From NCBI RefSeq assembly GCF_023062595.1, contig NZ_JALLAN010000007.1:201328-264119 (forward strand): a stretch of DNA of 62,792 nucleotides, in the 5' to 3' direction. How positions within the stretch are numbered: position 1 is the stretch's first letter; every line of letters begins with the position of its first letter. A program made the position numbers and the translations under genes. Below are positions 25,351-34,696 of the stretch, piece after piece. The notes below the pieces were generated by a model that was given only the letters and a program-made list of their open reading frames with translations, ran no database searches and had not been told where the DNA came from. The stretch comes from Arthrobacter rhizosphaerae. Lineage in GTDB: Bacteria > Actinomycetota > Actinomycetes > Actinomycetales > Micrococcaceae.

Positions 25351-26532
25351 TCAGCTGGTGGCGGCCCAGCCGCAACCCCACGGCTGGAGTCCACGCTGCG
25401 CATAGACGCGGTTGGCGATGTCGATCTGCTGGGCTTTTGTGGCCAGGCTGGCGTTCGGGGCGTATGCTCCGCCGCCTGCACCGATCCAGGTCTGGATATC
25501 GAACTGAAGTCCGCCGTAATAGCCGTTTCCGGAGTTGATGGACCAGTTGCCGCCGGACTCGCACTGGGCAATCTTGTCCCACATGGCTTCGTTCATCATT
25601 GCCGGAGCAGCAGCACCGGTGTTCGTACCGGCCGGGGCCGCTACAGGCGCAGCCACCTTGGTGCCTACGGTCACTTTTTCAGTGACGGGCTGGGAGGTGA
25701 TGTTCTCGGAGACGAGCGTTCGCGAGGCTTCCCGTCCATCAACCAGAACGAGTTTGAAGGTCTTGTCCACCTTGCCGGCGGTACCGGCCTGGGTGACCTT
25801 CTTCTCCCCCTTGGGCAGGTCAGCACTTTCTGAAGACAGTGTCTCGAACGGGATCTCTTCGGAGGTGGTGGCAGTCTTGCTGGCGTCAACCCGGGAAACC
25901 TTGATGACCATGTCACTTACCACCGGGGCGTGAGCCGGCTGCGAGCTGCGGTCGCTTGCGCCCAGGACGATGCCGGCATCCTCCAGGACCTCGGCAACGG
26001 TGGGGGCTGTTGTGGTGGTCTTGCGCGCTTTGCCATCTGCCACAATGCTTACGTTCTTCGGGGTGGAGATAGTGACGAACGATCCTGAGACGGCCAGCTG
26101 GGAGTCCTTCGGAACAGACACGGAGGATGCGCTGGCAACCCCAAGCTCGGTAACGAGGCCTTCGACATTGGCGGAAGTCGTGCTGACAGTCTTTTCAGCG
26201 CCGTCCAGGTTGATCTTCACTGCCTTGACGCGATTGACGTTGATGACTGAGCCGTTTTCAACCATGGCGTCCGCCGAGGGCGATACACGGTCTGCTGCCT
26301 GCAGTTCCACCTTTGCGGCCTTGACCACTTGGCCGACGGTGCCTCCGAACGTCTGCACGGAGCTTACCTGGCCGTCAACATTCAGGGTGATTGTTTTGTT
26401 GTTGCCGACGAAGGCCACGAGCCCCAGCACGAGTGCCGCAAGCACCACAAGCTGTGTACCGACCTTGACGACGCTTAACTTGCCGTCGGAAGTGAATAGT
26501 TTGACCACGATTGCCCGTAACTTTTGAACCAT
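25351..26532 (-). CDS. rpfB: Resuscitation-promoting factor (RpfB-like): DUF348 - G5 - transglycosylase domain
   Basis: 393 residues from ATG 26532; a GTG at 26556 would add eight. A single N-terminal hydrophobic anchor (~residues 22-44) precedes DUF348 repeats (~50-225) with 'TLNVDGQ', 'INLDGAEKTV' and 'SIVADGKARK'. A G5 domain follows (~228-300). The C-terminal Rpf lysozyme-like domain (~318-393) contains 'IAQCESGGNW' with the catalytic Glu and ends 'QPWGCGW'. The protein cleaves peptidoglycan and stimulates growth from dormancy. The 269 bp upstream were examined for a c-di-AMP (ydaO) riboswitch and none was found. Confidence 0.95.
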   Translation of the reverse strand: MVQKLRAIVVKLFTSDGKLSVVKVGTQLVVLAALVLGLVAFVGNNKTITLNVDGQVSSVQTFGGTVGQVVKAAKVELQAADRVSPSADAMVENGSVINVNRVKAVKINLDGAEKTVSTTSANVEGLVTELGVASASSVSVPKDSQLAVSGSFVTISTPKNVSIVADGKARKTTTTAPTVAEVLEDAGIVLGASDRSSQPAHAPVVSDMVIKVSRVDASKTATTSEEIPFETLSSESADLPKGEKKVTQAGTAGKVDKTFKLVLVDGREASRTLVSENITSQPVTEKVTVGTKVAAPVAAPAGTNTGAAAPAMMNEAMWDKIAQCESGGNWSINSGNGYYGGLQFDIQTWIGAGGGAYAPNASLATKAQQIDIANRVYAQRGLQPWGCGWAATS

Positions 26533-26801
26533 CCGGGCACGGGGAATAACGCACACGCCTGTTGCAAACTCTGTGCCCGCAGGGCAAAGCCGGACATAGT
26601 CCGAAAGCTTGCAGCACGCCTGTGCGCCGCCACACTTGAGCTCCCTGCGCGCGCGAACGGTGCGGCGCGGAGAGTAGTGAATTATCCGAAGGCCTTCCCC
26701 GACCCCGGCTAATAGTTGTCCACTGTAACCGAAGCGTTATAAAGCCACCAAGAATTTTACATACCCGGTATAGCTGGCGTTGCGCCAGAAAGGTCGGCGG
26801 T

Positions 26802-27689
26802 TCAGTCCCAGGAGCCGTAAGCCCGCAGGGTATTTGCGGCAATTCCGGAACACAGGATTGACAGCTCAGAGCTTGTCAATTCCGCCATAGCCCGGACCGT
26901 ATAAGGGATCATATAGCTGGCATTCGGGCGCCCACGGAACGGGTGCGGCGTCAAGTAAGGGGCATCGGTTTCAACCAGCACACGGTCCGGGTCGGCAATG
27001 GCAAGGGCGCTCCGGAGATCGCCCGCATTCTTGAACGTCAGCGTCCCCGCGAAGGACATGTACCAACCCTCGTTGTTGCAGATCCGGGCGAGGTCCTCGT
27101 CACCGGAAAAGCAGTGGAAAACCACTCGTGAAGGAGCGCCTTCTTCCTTCAGGACCTGCACGACGTCGTCGTGGGCATCGCGGTCGTGGATCTGTAGCGT
27201 GAGATCCAAACGCTTGGCGATATCGATGTGGCGACGGAAGGAGTATCGCTGGTGGGCAAGGCCTTCTCCCTCCGTGCGGAAGAAATCCAGTCCTGTCTCA
27301 CCAATGGCTCGGATTCTGGGATGCGAAGCGAGTATTTCTATCTCCGAAAGAGCATCCTCCAGTTTCCCGTTCCGGGCGTACTTGGGTGCATCGTTGGGGT
27401 GAATCGCCACGGCCCCGAGGAGACGGGAATCCCGTTCTACTGCCTGAACGGTAAACCTTGAGGACTCCAGGTCGCATCCCACCTGGACGGCGCCTTGGAC
27501 TCCAACGGCTTCAGCCGCGTCCAAGGCAGCCGAAGCATCAACCGTCAGCGATCCGGAACGGAAATCCAGATGGGTGTGATTGTCCATGACAGGTATAGGG
27601 AGCGGTTCGGGCGCGGGCGGGAAGCCGTGCCTCCCGGAACCGTCGCTGCCAGGCTCGCGGAAGGGCACGGGAGTCAGCGGAGTGAGCAT
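26802..27689 (-). CDS. tatD: TatD family metal-dependent hydrolase
   Basis: 295 residues. It is an amidohydrolase-fold putative deoxyribonuclease. The metal motif 'DNHTHLDF' lies at ~residues 35-42 after a Pro-rich leader. 'GETGLDFF' supplies the conserved Glu, with 'QIHDRDAHDD' and 'VETDAPYLTPHPFRGRPN' further on. It lies upstream of rpfB on the same strand and is divergent from moxR; 162 bp separate the two starts. Confidence 0.94.
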   Translation of the reverse strand: MLTPLTPVPFREPGSDGSGRHGFPPAPEPLPIPVMDNHTHLDFRSGSLTVDASAALDAAEAVGVQGAVQVGCDLESSRFTVQAVERDSRLLGAVAIHPNDAPKYARNGKLEDALSEIEILASHPRIRAIGETGLDFFRTEGEGLAHQRYSFRRHIDIAKRLDLTLQIHDRDAHDDVVQVLKEEGAPSRVVFHCFSGDEDLARICNNEGWYMSFAGTLTFKNAGDLRSALAIADPDRVLVETDAPYLTPHPFRGRPNASYMIPYTVRAMAELTSSELSILCSGIAANTLRAYGSWD

Positions 27690-27851
27690 CCCTCTACCTT
27701 AACCGGGCGAAGTCGCCAGATTTACCCGGAACTCTCTGTTAGGCCCGGCAGTTGTGTTAGTAGTCTGGTACCAAGACAGGCACACACCCGATGGCGGGCG
27801 CCGGCTGTCCCAGCCGTCCCGTTGAGTTCCCCCAGGGCTGAAAGGTTGCCG

Positions 27852-28976
27852 ATGGACCCCCAGCGACACATCACCGTAGATGAAGCGCTTCCCGAAGGGC
27901 AGGGATTGGCTGTTGCTGCGGCAGCGGCCGGGCACGTTAACGGCCACAGGCCTGCCGCGATGCGCGCCGAGGCGTTCCATGCTGCCAGCGAGCGAATACT
28001 GACGTCTATCAACACTGTGATCGACGGGAAGGCCGACGCCGCCAAGCTGGCTCTGACTGTTTTGTTGGCCCAGGGCCATCTGCTGCTGGAGGATGTGCCA
28101 GGAGTCGGCAAGACGCTGCTTGCCAAGACGCTGGCCCGCACCATTGACTGTTCTGTCAGCCGGATTCAGTTCACCCCGGACCTCCTTCCATCGGACGTCA
28201 CGGGCGTCTCCATCTACAACCAGGCTTCACGGCTCTTCGAATTCCGGCCAGGAGCAGTCTTCGCCAACATCGTGATCGGCGATGAGATCAACCGGGCGTC
28301 AGCCAAAACCCAGTCGGCCCTTTTGGAATGCATGGAAGAGCACCAAGTCACGGTGGACGGCGACTCCTACCATCTGGATGAGCCGTTTATGGTGGTGGCA
28401 ACTCAAAATCCGATCGAGATGGAGGGAACGTATCCCCTTCCTGAAGCGCAGCGGGACAGGTTCATGGCCCGTATTTCCATGGGGTATCCGGACAAAGACT
28501 CCGAAATCGAGATGCTGGAGACACATCAGGCAACGTCTCCCCTGGCCAACGTCTCCGCAGTGGTTACGGCGGCGGACGTCGCTGCAATGATCACCACAGT
28601 GCAGCAGGTGTATGTTTCCCAGGCCGTGAAGGAATACACGGTTGCCATCGGACGGGCCACGCGCGAAAGCGCTCTTCTGCGCCTCGGGGCGAGTCCCCGC
28701 TCCCTGCTTCAATTGCTGCGGGCTGCCAAGGCCACAGCCGCTTTGGAAGGCCGGGACTTTGTTCTTCCGGATGATGTGATGGGCATTGCCGAATCGGTGC
28801 TCGCGCACAGGATTATCCTGGACCGGAAAGCTGCCGGCACAGGCGAGAACCCTCACAGCGTCATCCGGGGAATCCTTGCCAAAATTCCGGTCGAACAGAA
28901 TGTTGCCCTCTCCTCGGCGAGGCTGGCCGGCCAGCGTGGGCTGGATCCGGGGCAAACCCTGCGGAACCCCAGTTAG
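27852..28976 (+). CDS. MoxR family AAA ATPase
   Basis: 374 residues from ATG 27852, six bases after AAAGG; longer in-frame starts overlap tatD and add non-conserved sequence. Walker A is 'LLEDVPGVGKTLLA' (~residues 81-94) and Walker B 'NIVIGDEINRASAKTQSALL'. The sensor region 'VVATQNPIEMEGTYPLPEAQ' and a C-terminal lid complete the protein. MoxR proteins act as chaperones with a DUF58 (VWA-like) partner, here encoded 11 bp downstream, followed by a transglutaminase-like membrane protein. The three form a conserved actinobacterial operon. Confidence 0.95.
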   Translation: MDPQRHITVDEALPEGQGLAVAAAAAGHVNGHRPAAMRAEAFHAASERILTSINTVIDGKADAAKLALTVLLAQGHLLLEDVPGVGKTLLAKTLARTIDCSVSRIQFTPDLLPSDVTGVSIYNQASRLFEFRPGAVFANIVIGDEINRASAKTQSALLECMEEHQVTVDGDSYHLDEPFMVVATQNPIEMEGTYPLPEAQRDRFMARISMGYPDKDSEIEMLETHQATSPLANVSAVVTAADVAAMITTVQQVYVSQAVKEYTVAIGRATRESALLRLGASPRSLLQLLRAAKATAALEGRDFVLPDDVMGIAESVLAHRIILDRKAAGTGENPHSVIRGILAKIPVEQNVALSSARLAGQRGLDPGQTLRNPS

Positions 28977-28987
28977 CAGGAAACACT

Positions 28988-30484
28988 TTGGCTGTCCTCG
29001 ATTACCTTCCCAAGCACATTTTCAGTACCCGCGGCTGGGGCCTCCTGGCAGCCGGTGTTCTGGCGCTCCTGCTGGCGCAGGTCATGGGGCGGCGCGATCT
29101 TCTCACCTTGGCCGTGCTGCTCATCCTGTTGCCGCTGGTGGCGCTGCTGGGTGTCAGGATCCTGAAGCCGGGGTTCCAGGTCTACCGGGAGTTCAATCCG
29201 TCCACGGTCGAAACCTCCGCCACCACAACCGTCAGGCTCGCCGTGGCCAGGACCGGTGCGGGGGCGGGTGTTGTGATCATGGAGGAGAAACTTCCGCCGC
29301 GGTTCGGAGAGTCGCCGGCGTTCCGTTTCCCTGCACGCTCGGCAGTCGGCGGAACCAGCCGCTACGAATACCATTTAAGGTCCGGGAAGCGCGGTCAATT
29401 CACCATCGGCCCGGTCACAGCGGAATTCAGTGACCCCTTCGGGCTTTCCCTCCAGCGCCATTCCATAGACGACGGCGACACACTCACCGTGACACCCGCC
29501 GCCGTCGAACTGCCCATGACCGGGCTCGCGGGTGCCCGCGGCAACGACGGAGTGACTGCCACCCGGATCCGGGCCAATCCCAGCGATGACGACGTCATGA
29601 CCCGGGAATACCGCCACGGCGACCCAATGCGGCGGGTGCATTGGGCAGCAACAGCACGTCACGGTGAGCTGATGGTGCGGCAGGAGGAATCTGTCACGAC
29701 GCCGGAAGCCACCATCATTCTCGATCAGAGGTACACCGCTTTCCACAATGGTCTTAATTCGGTTTTCAGCGGAGCACATGGGGACTCCGGACAGGAACTC
29801 GTCACCAGCGACACGTTTGAATGGGCCGTCACAGCGGCGATGTCCATCAGCGCCCACCTGGCTGAGCGCAATTACGTGCTTCGATTCCTTGATGCGCAAG
29901 GGGATCCTGCCTTCCTTCACTCCCCTTCGGCGCCCGAACCGGAGTCTGAGGACTTCAACGGAACCGCAGGACTGCAATCCGTGGCAGAAAGCCTGGCGGC
30001 AATCCAGCTTTCAGGTTCCCATCATGTCCGCCGGGATTCCGGTCGAAAGGAAAGCGACCGGAGGGATGGTGACCGAAGGGATAGTGACTCTGATGGCGAC
30101 AAGCGGGAAAATCGCGACACTCGGGAAAACCCCCTCGCGCCTGAAAACGATCCCCGCGCATTTGACGACAGGCTGATCGACAAACTTTCCGCCCACCGTC
30201 TCAGGGGACCCCTCCTGGCGATCTTGGGAAAGGTCACGCTGCAGGAGGCCCGGTCGCTGTCACAGGCAGCCGCCTTCGGTGCCAACGCGTTCGCCATCGT
30301 GATCACGGATCATCCCGAAGCGGCCGACGACGCCCTGGAAGCCCTCCGGCTTGGCGGCTGGCGGGCCATCGCAGTCAAGGCCACCACGTCCCTGGCTGCA
30401 GCCTGGGTCTCATTCGATGAGGGCGATGCCGCGGTCTCCACCGCGGCCGCCGACGTACGACGCGGAGCAGGAGTAGACCGATGA
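28988..30484 (+). CDS. DUF58 domain protein (MoxR partner)
   Basis: 498 residues from TTG 28988 with AGGAAA upstream. Two membrane helices occupy ~residues 15-60. The DUF58 core follows with 'DVMTREYRHGDPMRRVHWAA' (~residues 200-219) and 'GELMVRQEE'. A highly charged Arg/Asp/Glu insertion (~residues 342-385, repeated R-R-D-G/S units) separates the core from a C-terminal alpha/beta segment. The stop overlaps the next start as ATGA. Probably a membrane-associated adaptor in a MoxR-DUF58-transglutaminase complex; exact role unknown. Confidence 0.92.
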   Translation: MAVLDYLPKHIFSTRGWGLLAAGVLALLLAQVMGRRDLLTLAVLLILLPLVALLGVRILKPGFQVYREFNPSTVETSATTTVRLAVARTGAGAGVVIMEEKLPPRFGESPAFRFPARSAVGGTSRYEYHLRSGKRGQFTIGPVTAEFSDPFGLSLQRHSIDDGDTLTVTPAAVELPMTGLAGARGNDGVTATRIRANPSDDDVMTREYRHGDPMRRVHWAATARHGELMVRQEESVTTPEATIILDQRYTAFHNGLNSVFSGAHGDSGQELVTSDTFEWAVTAAMSISAHLAERNYVLRFLDAQGDPAFLHSPSAPEPESEDFNGTAGLQSVAESLAAIQLSGSHHVRRDSGRKESDRRDGDRRDSDSDGDKRENRDTRENPLAPENDPRAFDDRLIDKLSAHRLRGPLLAILGKVTLQEARSLSQAAAFGANAFAIVITDHPEAADDALEALRLGGWRAIAVKATTSLAAAWVSFDEGDAAVSTAAADVRRGAGVDR

Positions 30485-32988
30485 CAATGACGCCCCATCG
30501 GGCAGACACGTCAGCACCCGCTCTCGTCCTGTCACCGACTGACCCCGGCCAAGGTGCTTCACGGCGCGTCGGCCCCTACCCGTGGGCGATGGCGGCGGCC
30601 GTTGCAGTGGCAGTGAGTGGTGCTGCTATGTCACTTAATGGGGTCCTGGGCGGCTGGGCATGGTACATGCCTGCAGTGACCACGGTCATTGTTGTGGTCA
30701 CTGCCATGGCGTTGCTGCGCAGGGTTCGGGCCCAGCCTTTGCTGGTTGCTGCAGGCGGCTTCATCTCCCTGATCCTTATCCTGACCTTCACCTTTTTCCG
30801 CAGAAACAGCATCGCGGGCTTCATTCCATCCGGCGAGACCACGGACATGCTGGGGCAGTACGTGCGCAGGGCCACGGAAACAGTCCTGGCCGAAAGCGCC
30901 CCAGTGGCCCCCAACGTCGGCATCGTGCTGGTGACGTGCGCTGTCCTGGGTCTCGTGGTTATCCTGGTCGATGCTCTTGCCGTCCCCCTCGGGATGCCGG
31001 CCACGAGCGGCCTCGGATTGATTGCGGTCCTGGTGGTACCGGCCATGATCAAGCCCCAGAGCGTTGGGCTCCTCGCGTTCATTATTACCGCCGTCGGATA
31101 CCTGATGATCGTGGGCTGCAGTCAGTGGTTCTCCGCTAACCGCTTGCAGCTTGGAGCAGGCAGGAACCCGGGTCAGTTCAAGCGGGCGGCCATGACCGGC
31201 GGAGTGGCGCTTCTTGCCACCCTCCTGCTTCAACCGCTGATTCCCGGTTTCGACCGAGGCACCTTTCCCCAGGGCTCGCGCCTGAATCCGTGGGGTTCCT
31301 CAAGCGGCCTCAATCCACTGATCAGTCTGGGCAACAGCCTCCGCAGCCCCACCGGGGAGGGGCGGATTACGTATGCGTCCACGGCCACCTCGCCGCTATA
31401 CCTCAGATTAGTAACGGTGGACCGGTTCGACGGTGAGACGTGGGCTCCTGATAACCGTGATGACACGCGCCGGGGAGGCGTAGCGAGGCTGGATCCGGGC
31501 CACGAGATCAATGCCACCGACACCACGCGCAGCATTACTTCCATCAACACAGGGCAATTCACCAGCCCGTATCTTCCGGTGCCGTATGCACCTGCTGGTG
31601 TGAACGGCCTGGACGGCTCGTGGAGCTGGGATCCTTCCACATTGAGCATCAAGGGCGTGGACGCCAATTCCCACAGCCAGCAATACGTGGTGGTTTCGGC
31701 CATGCCCACCCTGACAGCAGACCTGCTGGCCAGGTCCTCCGCTCGTGTGCGGGGCATTTCAGACGATTTTATCCGCCCGCCGGAAGGGGTGCCGGACATC
31801 GTCAGGACCACGGCGGACACAATTACCCGGGAAAGCAACACGTCTTATTCCAAGGCCCTGGCAATACAGAGATACCTTCGGTCGGCCGAATTCACGTACT
31901 CCCTGGAATCTCCAGTCCAGGGAGGCTATGACGGCGATGGACTGTCCGTCCTGGCCGATTTCCTCGCACAAAAGAGCGGCTTCTGCATCCACTATGCGTC
32001 TGCGATGGCTATCATGGCCCGGCTTGAGGGTATCCCCAGCCGCATCGCCGTTGGTTACGCGCCGGGCAGGCCCACAGGGAAGACAGTTTCGCTGGCGGGG
32101 CAGGGCGCGTTGCCGGAATATGAGGTTGACGCCCGGGATGCGCATGCCTGGCCCGAACTCTACTTCGAAGGCCTGGGCTGGGTTCCGTTCGAGCCGACTC
32201 CATCGCGGGGCTTCCTTCCCGCCTACGCCACTGAATCCAGTGCTTCCGGCGGGGCAAGTACGAACCAGAACAATGATGACCTCATCCCGTCAGGCGCTGC
32301 CAGCGGCGCACCGCTCCCCAGTACAGCACCCGTACCGCTGCCCGGGGGTGGGGCCGGTGGAGTTGCCGGGTCCCAATTACTGCCGGTTCTTTACGGCGCT
32401 CTGGGCATCCTGTTGCTCGGCTTACTGCTGGCGTCTCCGCGATTGATTCGCTCGGGGCTGCGTTCCCGCCGGCTGAGGCCGGGATCAGTGGCCAGTGATG
32501 ACACGGCGCTGCAGTCCTGGGCAGAGCTCCGGGATTTGGCCATTGACTACGGAGTACCGCCGCGACCCAGCGAGACGCCCCGGCATTTCTCCGCCCGCCT
32601 CCGACGGTCAGGAGCGCTGGGAGAGGAAGACGGAAGGGACGGTGCGGCGCACCGCGCCGTTAATTCGCTGGTGCAGGATTTTGAGCGCCGCGAATATGGC
32701 CGGCCCCTGCGGGCCCAAGCTGCACTCGAAGGGTCGCGGCCGGGCGGCACTCCTGCCTCGATTGCCGCCGCGCGCATTGAGCTGATCATCGCAGCCCTGC
32801 GGGCTAATGCCCGGCGCCTCGTGAAGTTCCGGGCCTCGTGGCTCCCGCCCGCAGTGATGAACCGCTGGCAGTCCACCCTCGGTACGCCTTTCCGCGCAGT
32901 CTCCAGGCACGTTGCCGCCTGGCGGCGGGCCGCCGCACGAACACTGATAAGGACGCGCGACGGCCTGCGCCGTGTCAGGGAAGGCTAG
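30481..32988 (+). CDS. TgpA/DUF3488 membrane protein with periplasmic-side transglutaminase-like domain
   Basis: 835 residues. The N-terminal part has about six membrane helices (~residues 35-260, DUF3488). An extracytoplasmic transglutaminase-like domain (~470-600) shows the Cys-His-Asp order: 'AQKSGFCIHYASAMAIMAR' with the Cys, 'DARDAHAWPELYFEG' with the His, and the Asp shortly after. A Pro/Gly/Ser linker, one further helix (~residues 635-660) and an Arg-rich cytoplasmic tail follow. It is coupled to the DUF58 gene by a 4-bp overlap. Likely acts on envelope proteins or peptides; substrate unknown. Confidence 0.94.
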   Translation: MTMTPHRADTSAPALVLSPTDPGQGASRRVGPYPWAMAAAVAVAVSGAAMSLNGVLGGWAWYMPAVTTVIVVVTAMALLRRVRAQPLLVAAGGFISLILILTFTFFRRNSIAGFIPSGETTDMLGQYVRRATETVLAESAPVAPNVGIVLVTCAVLGLVVILVDALAVPLGMPATSGLGLIAVLVVPAMIKPQSVGLLAFIITAVGYLMIVGCSQWFSANRLQLGAGRNPGQFKRAAMTGGVALLATLLLQPLIPGFDRGTFPQGSRLNPWGSSSGLNPLISLGNSLRSPTGEGRITYASTATSPLYLRLVTVDRFDGETWAPDNRDDTRRGGVARLDPGHEINATDTTRSITSINTGQFTSPYLPVPYAPAGVNGLDGSWSWDPSTLSIKGVDANSHSQQYVVVSAMPTLTADLLARSSARVRGISDDFIRPPEGVPDIVRTTADTITRESNTSYSKALAIQRYLRSAEFTYSLESPVQGGYDGDGLSVLADFLAQKSGFCIHYASAMAIMARLEGIPSRIAVGYAPGRPTGKTVSLAGQGALPEYEVDARDAHAWPELYFEGLGWVPFEPTPSRGFLPAYATESSASGGASTNQNNDDLIPSGAASGAPLPSTAPVPLPGGGAGGVAGSQLLPVLYGALGILLLGLLLASPRLIRSGLRSRRLRPGSVASDDTALQSWAELRDLAIDYGVPPRPSETPRHFSARLRRSGALGEEDGRDGAAHRAVNSLVQDFERREYGRPLRAQAALEGSRPGGTPASIAAARIELIIAALRANARRLVKFRASWLPPAVMNRWQSTLGTPFRAVSRHVAAWRRAAARTLIRTRDGLRRVREG

Positions 32989-33054
32989 CCAACGAAGACA
33001 GGCTGGAACGCCAGGTTATTGAAGCCCGCTCGACTCGAAGCCGGATCAGGAGAG

Positions 33055-34554
33055 CTATCCCGCGTATGGGTCGGCAATGCCAATGTACTGGGTGTAGAGG
33101 TATTCCTCGATGCCTTCGAGACCGCCTTCACGCCCGAGGCCGGACTGCTTCACGCCGCCAAAGGGAGCTGCGGCATTGGATACGACGCCGGCGTTCAGGC
33201 CCAGCATTCCGGTCTCAAGTCGTTCCCCCATCCGAATGCCGCGGTTGAGGTCCCTCGTGTACACGTAGGCCACCAGCCCGTATTCCGTGTTGTTGGCCAG
33301 ACGGACGGCTTCATCTTCGCTGTCGAAAGTGATGATCGGCGCGACCGGTCCGAAGATCTCTTCTGACAGGATCCGGGTGCCCTCGGTTACGCCCTTGAGG
33401 ATGGTGGGCTGGTAGAAATATCCGGGTCCATCCACCGGAGCGCCGCCTGTTACGGTAACGGCTCCGGACGCAACAGCGTCAGACACAAGTTCGTGTACCT
33501 TGTCCCTGCTCTTGGCGTCGATGAGCGGGCCCACCTTCGAGTTCTCTTCGGTTCCACGCGCTGTGGTCATGTCCGCCATTTTCGCCGCGAACTTTTCCGC
33601 GAATTCGTCAGCCACTGACTTGTGCACGATGAAACGGTTGGCCGCCGTGCAGGCCTCGCCCATGTTCCGAAGCTTGGCGAGCATGGCGCCCGCAACTGCT
33701 GCGTCGATGTCGGCATCCCCGAACACTACAAAAGGAGCATTTCCGCCGAGCTCCATGGACGTCCTGAGGACGGTCTCGGACGCGTCCGAGAGCAGACGGC
33801 GGCCGACCTCAGTGGAGCCGGTGAAAGAGAGCTTCCTCAGCCGTGTGTCCTTGATCAGTGGACCGGTGGTGGCTCCCGCCGTCGAAGTGGGGATCACGTT
33901 AAGGACGCCGGCCGGGAGCCCTGCCTCCATCATGACGGCTGCGAAGAGCTGCGAGGTAAGCGGAGTGAGATTGGCCGATTTGAGTACCATGGTGCAGCCG
34001 GCAGCGACCGCCGGGGCGACTTTTCGGGTAGCCATCGCCAGCGGAAAATTCCACGGCGTGATCAGCAGGCACGGCCCCACCGGCTTCTTCTGGACGAGGA
34101 GCCTGGATTTCCCGTCCGGTGAGACAGAGTAGCGTCCAAAGGCCCGGACTGCTTCCTCAGAGAACCAGCGCAGGAATTCTGCACCATAGGTGACCTCACC
34201 GCGGGCTTCGGCCAGGGGCTTTCCCATCTCCAGGGTCATCAGCAGGGCAAAGTCATCGGCACGTTGCGTTACAAGCTCGAAGGCGCGGCGCAGAATTTCC
34301 CCACGCTCACGGGCAGGAACCTTGGCCCAGGACTCCTGGGCCGCGGCGGCGGCATCAAGTGCGGCGGCGCCATCCTGGGGACCGGCGTCGGCGATGCTGA
34401 GGAGGGTATTCCCCGTGGACGGATCCTCGACGTCGAACGTCTTCCCGGAAGCAGCGGGGCGCCACTCGCCATTGATCAGAAGACCAGTCGGAACAGAGGA
34501 CAGCAACTCGCGCTCACGCTCCGCGGTTACAGTGTGGTGTGCAGTGACAGTCAC
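33055..34554 (-). CDS. gabD: NAD(P)-dependent succinate-semialdehyde dehydrogenase
   Basis: 499 residues from GTG 34554, with GAGGGAG five bases upstream. An aldehyde dehydrogenase fold oxidises succinate semialdehyde to succinate. Motifs are 'LLITPWNFPLAMATRKVAPA' (cofactor region), 'SFTGSTEVGRRL', 'ELGGNAPFVVFGDAD' with the general base Glu, and 'NMGEACTAANRF' with the catalytic Cys. The C-terminus is SSADH-like ('GVKQSGLGREGG'). No GABA transaminase gene is adjacent. A 26-bp perfect palindrome lies ~120 bp upstream. Confidence 0.92.
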   Translation of the reverse strand: MTVTAHHTVTAERERELLSSVPTGLLINGEWRPAASGKTFDVEDPSTGNTLLSIADAGPQDGAAALDAAAAAQESWAKVPARERGEILRRAFELVTQRADDFALLMTLEMGKPLAEARGEVTYGAEFLRWFSEEAVRAFGRYSVSPDGKSRLLVQKKPVGPCLLITPWNFPLAMATRKVAPAVAAGCTMVLKSANLTPLTSQLFAAVMMEAGLPAGVLNVIPTSTAGATTGPLIKDTRLRKLSFTGSTEVGRRLLSDASETVLRTSMELGGNAPFVVFGDADIDAAVAGAMLAKLRNMGEACTAANRFIVHKSVADEFAEKFAAKMADMTTARGTEENSKVGPLIDAKSRDKVHELVSDAVASGAVTVTGGAPVDGPGYFYQPTILKGVTEGTRILSEEIFGPVAPIITFDSEDEAVRLANNTEYGLVAYVYTRDLNRGIRMGERLETGMLGLNAGVVSNAAAPFGGVKQSGLGREGGLEGIEEYLYTQYIGIADPYAG

Positions 34555-34670
34555 GATGACTCCCTCGTCAGCAGTTGGGTACGGGTGGGTTCAGCCAGAA
34601 GCTGGATTACTGCCACCGTACTGCCCGGTTCTCAGGAGTGTCTACGAAATTGCGCACTACGCGAAGCACA

Positions 34671-34696
34671 AGCTGCTGTGCAGCTGCACAGCAGCT
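34671..34696. promoter_or_regulatory. 26-bp perfect palindrome between rsmI and gabD
   Basis: Half-site AGCTGCTGTGCAG joined directly to its exact reverse complement. It overlaps the last two bases of the rsmI stop codon (34695-34697). No T tract follows on the minus strand, so it is either a terminator of rsmI or an operator for gabD. A second imperfect inverted repeat, TTGTGC ... GCGCAA, lies immediately downstream. Confidence 0.55.

Noticed and set aside
26533..26801. c-di-AMP (ydaO) riboswitch upstream of rpfB
   Set aside because: Common upstream of rpf genes in Actinobacteria, but the conserved ydaO core blocks are not visible on the coding strand here.
27495..27851. N-terminal extension of the MoxR protein
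   Set aside because: It overlaps tatD on the other strand, lacks conservation and a ribosome-binding site; ATG 27852 has AAAGG at proper spacing.
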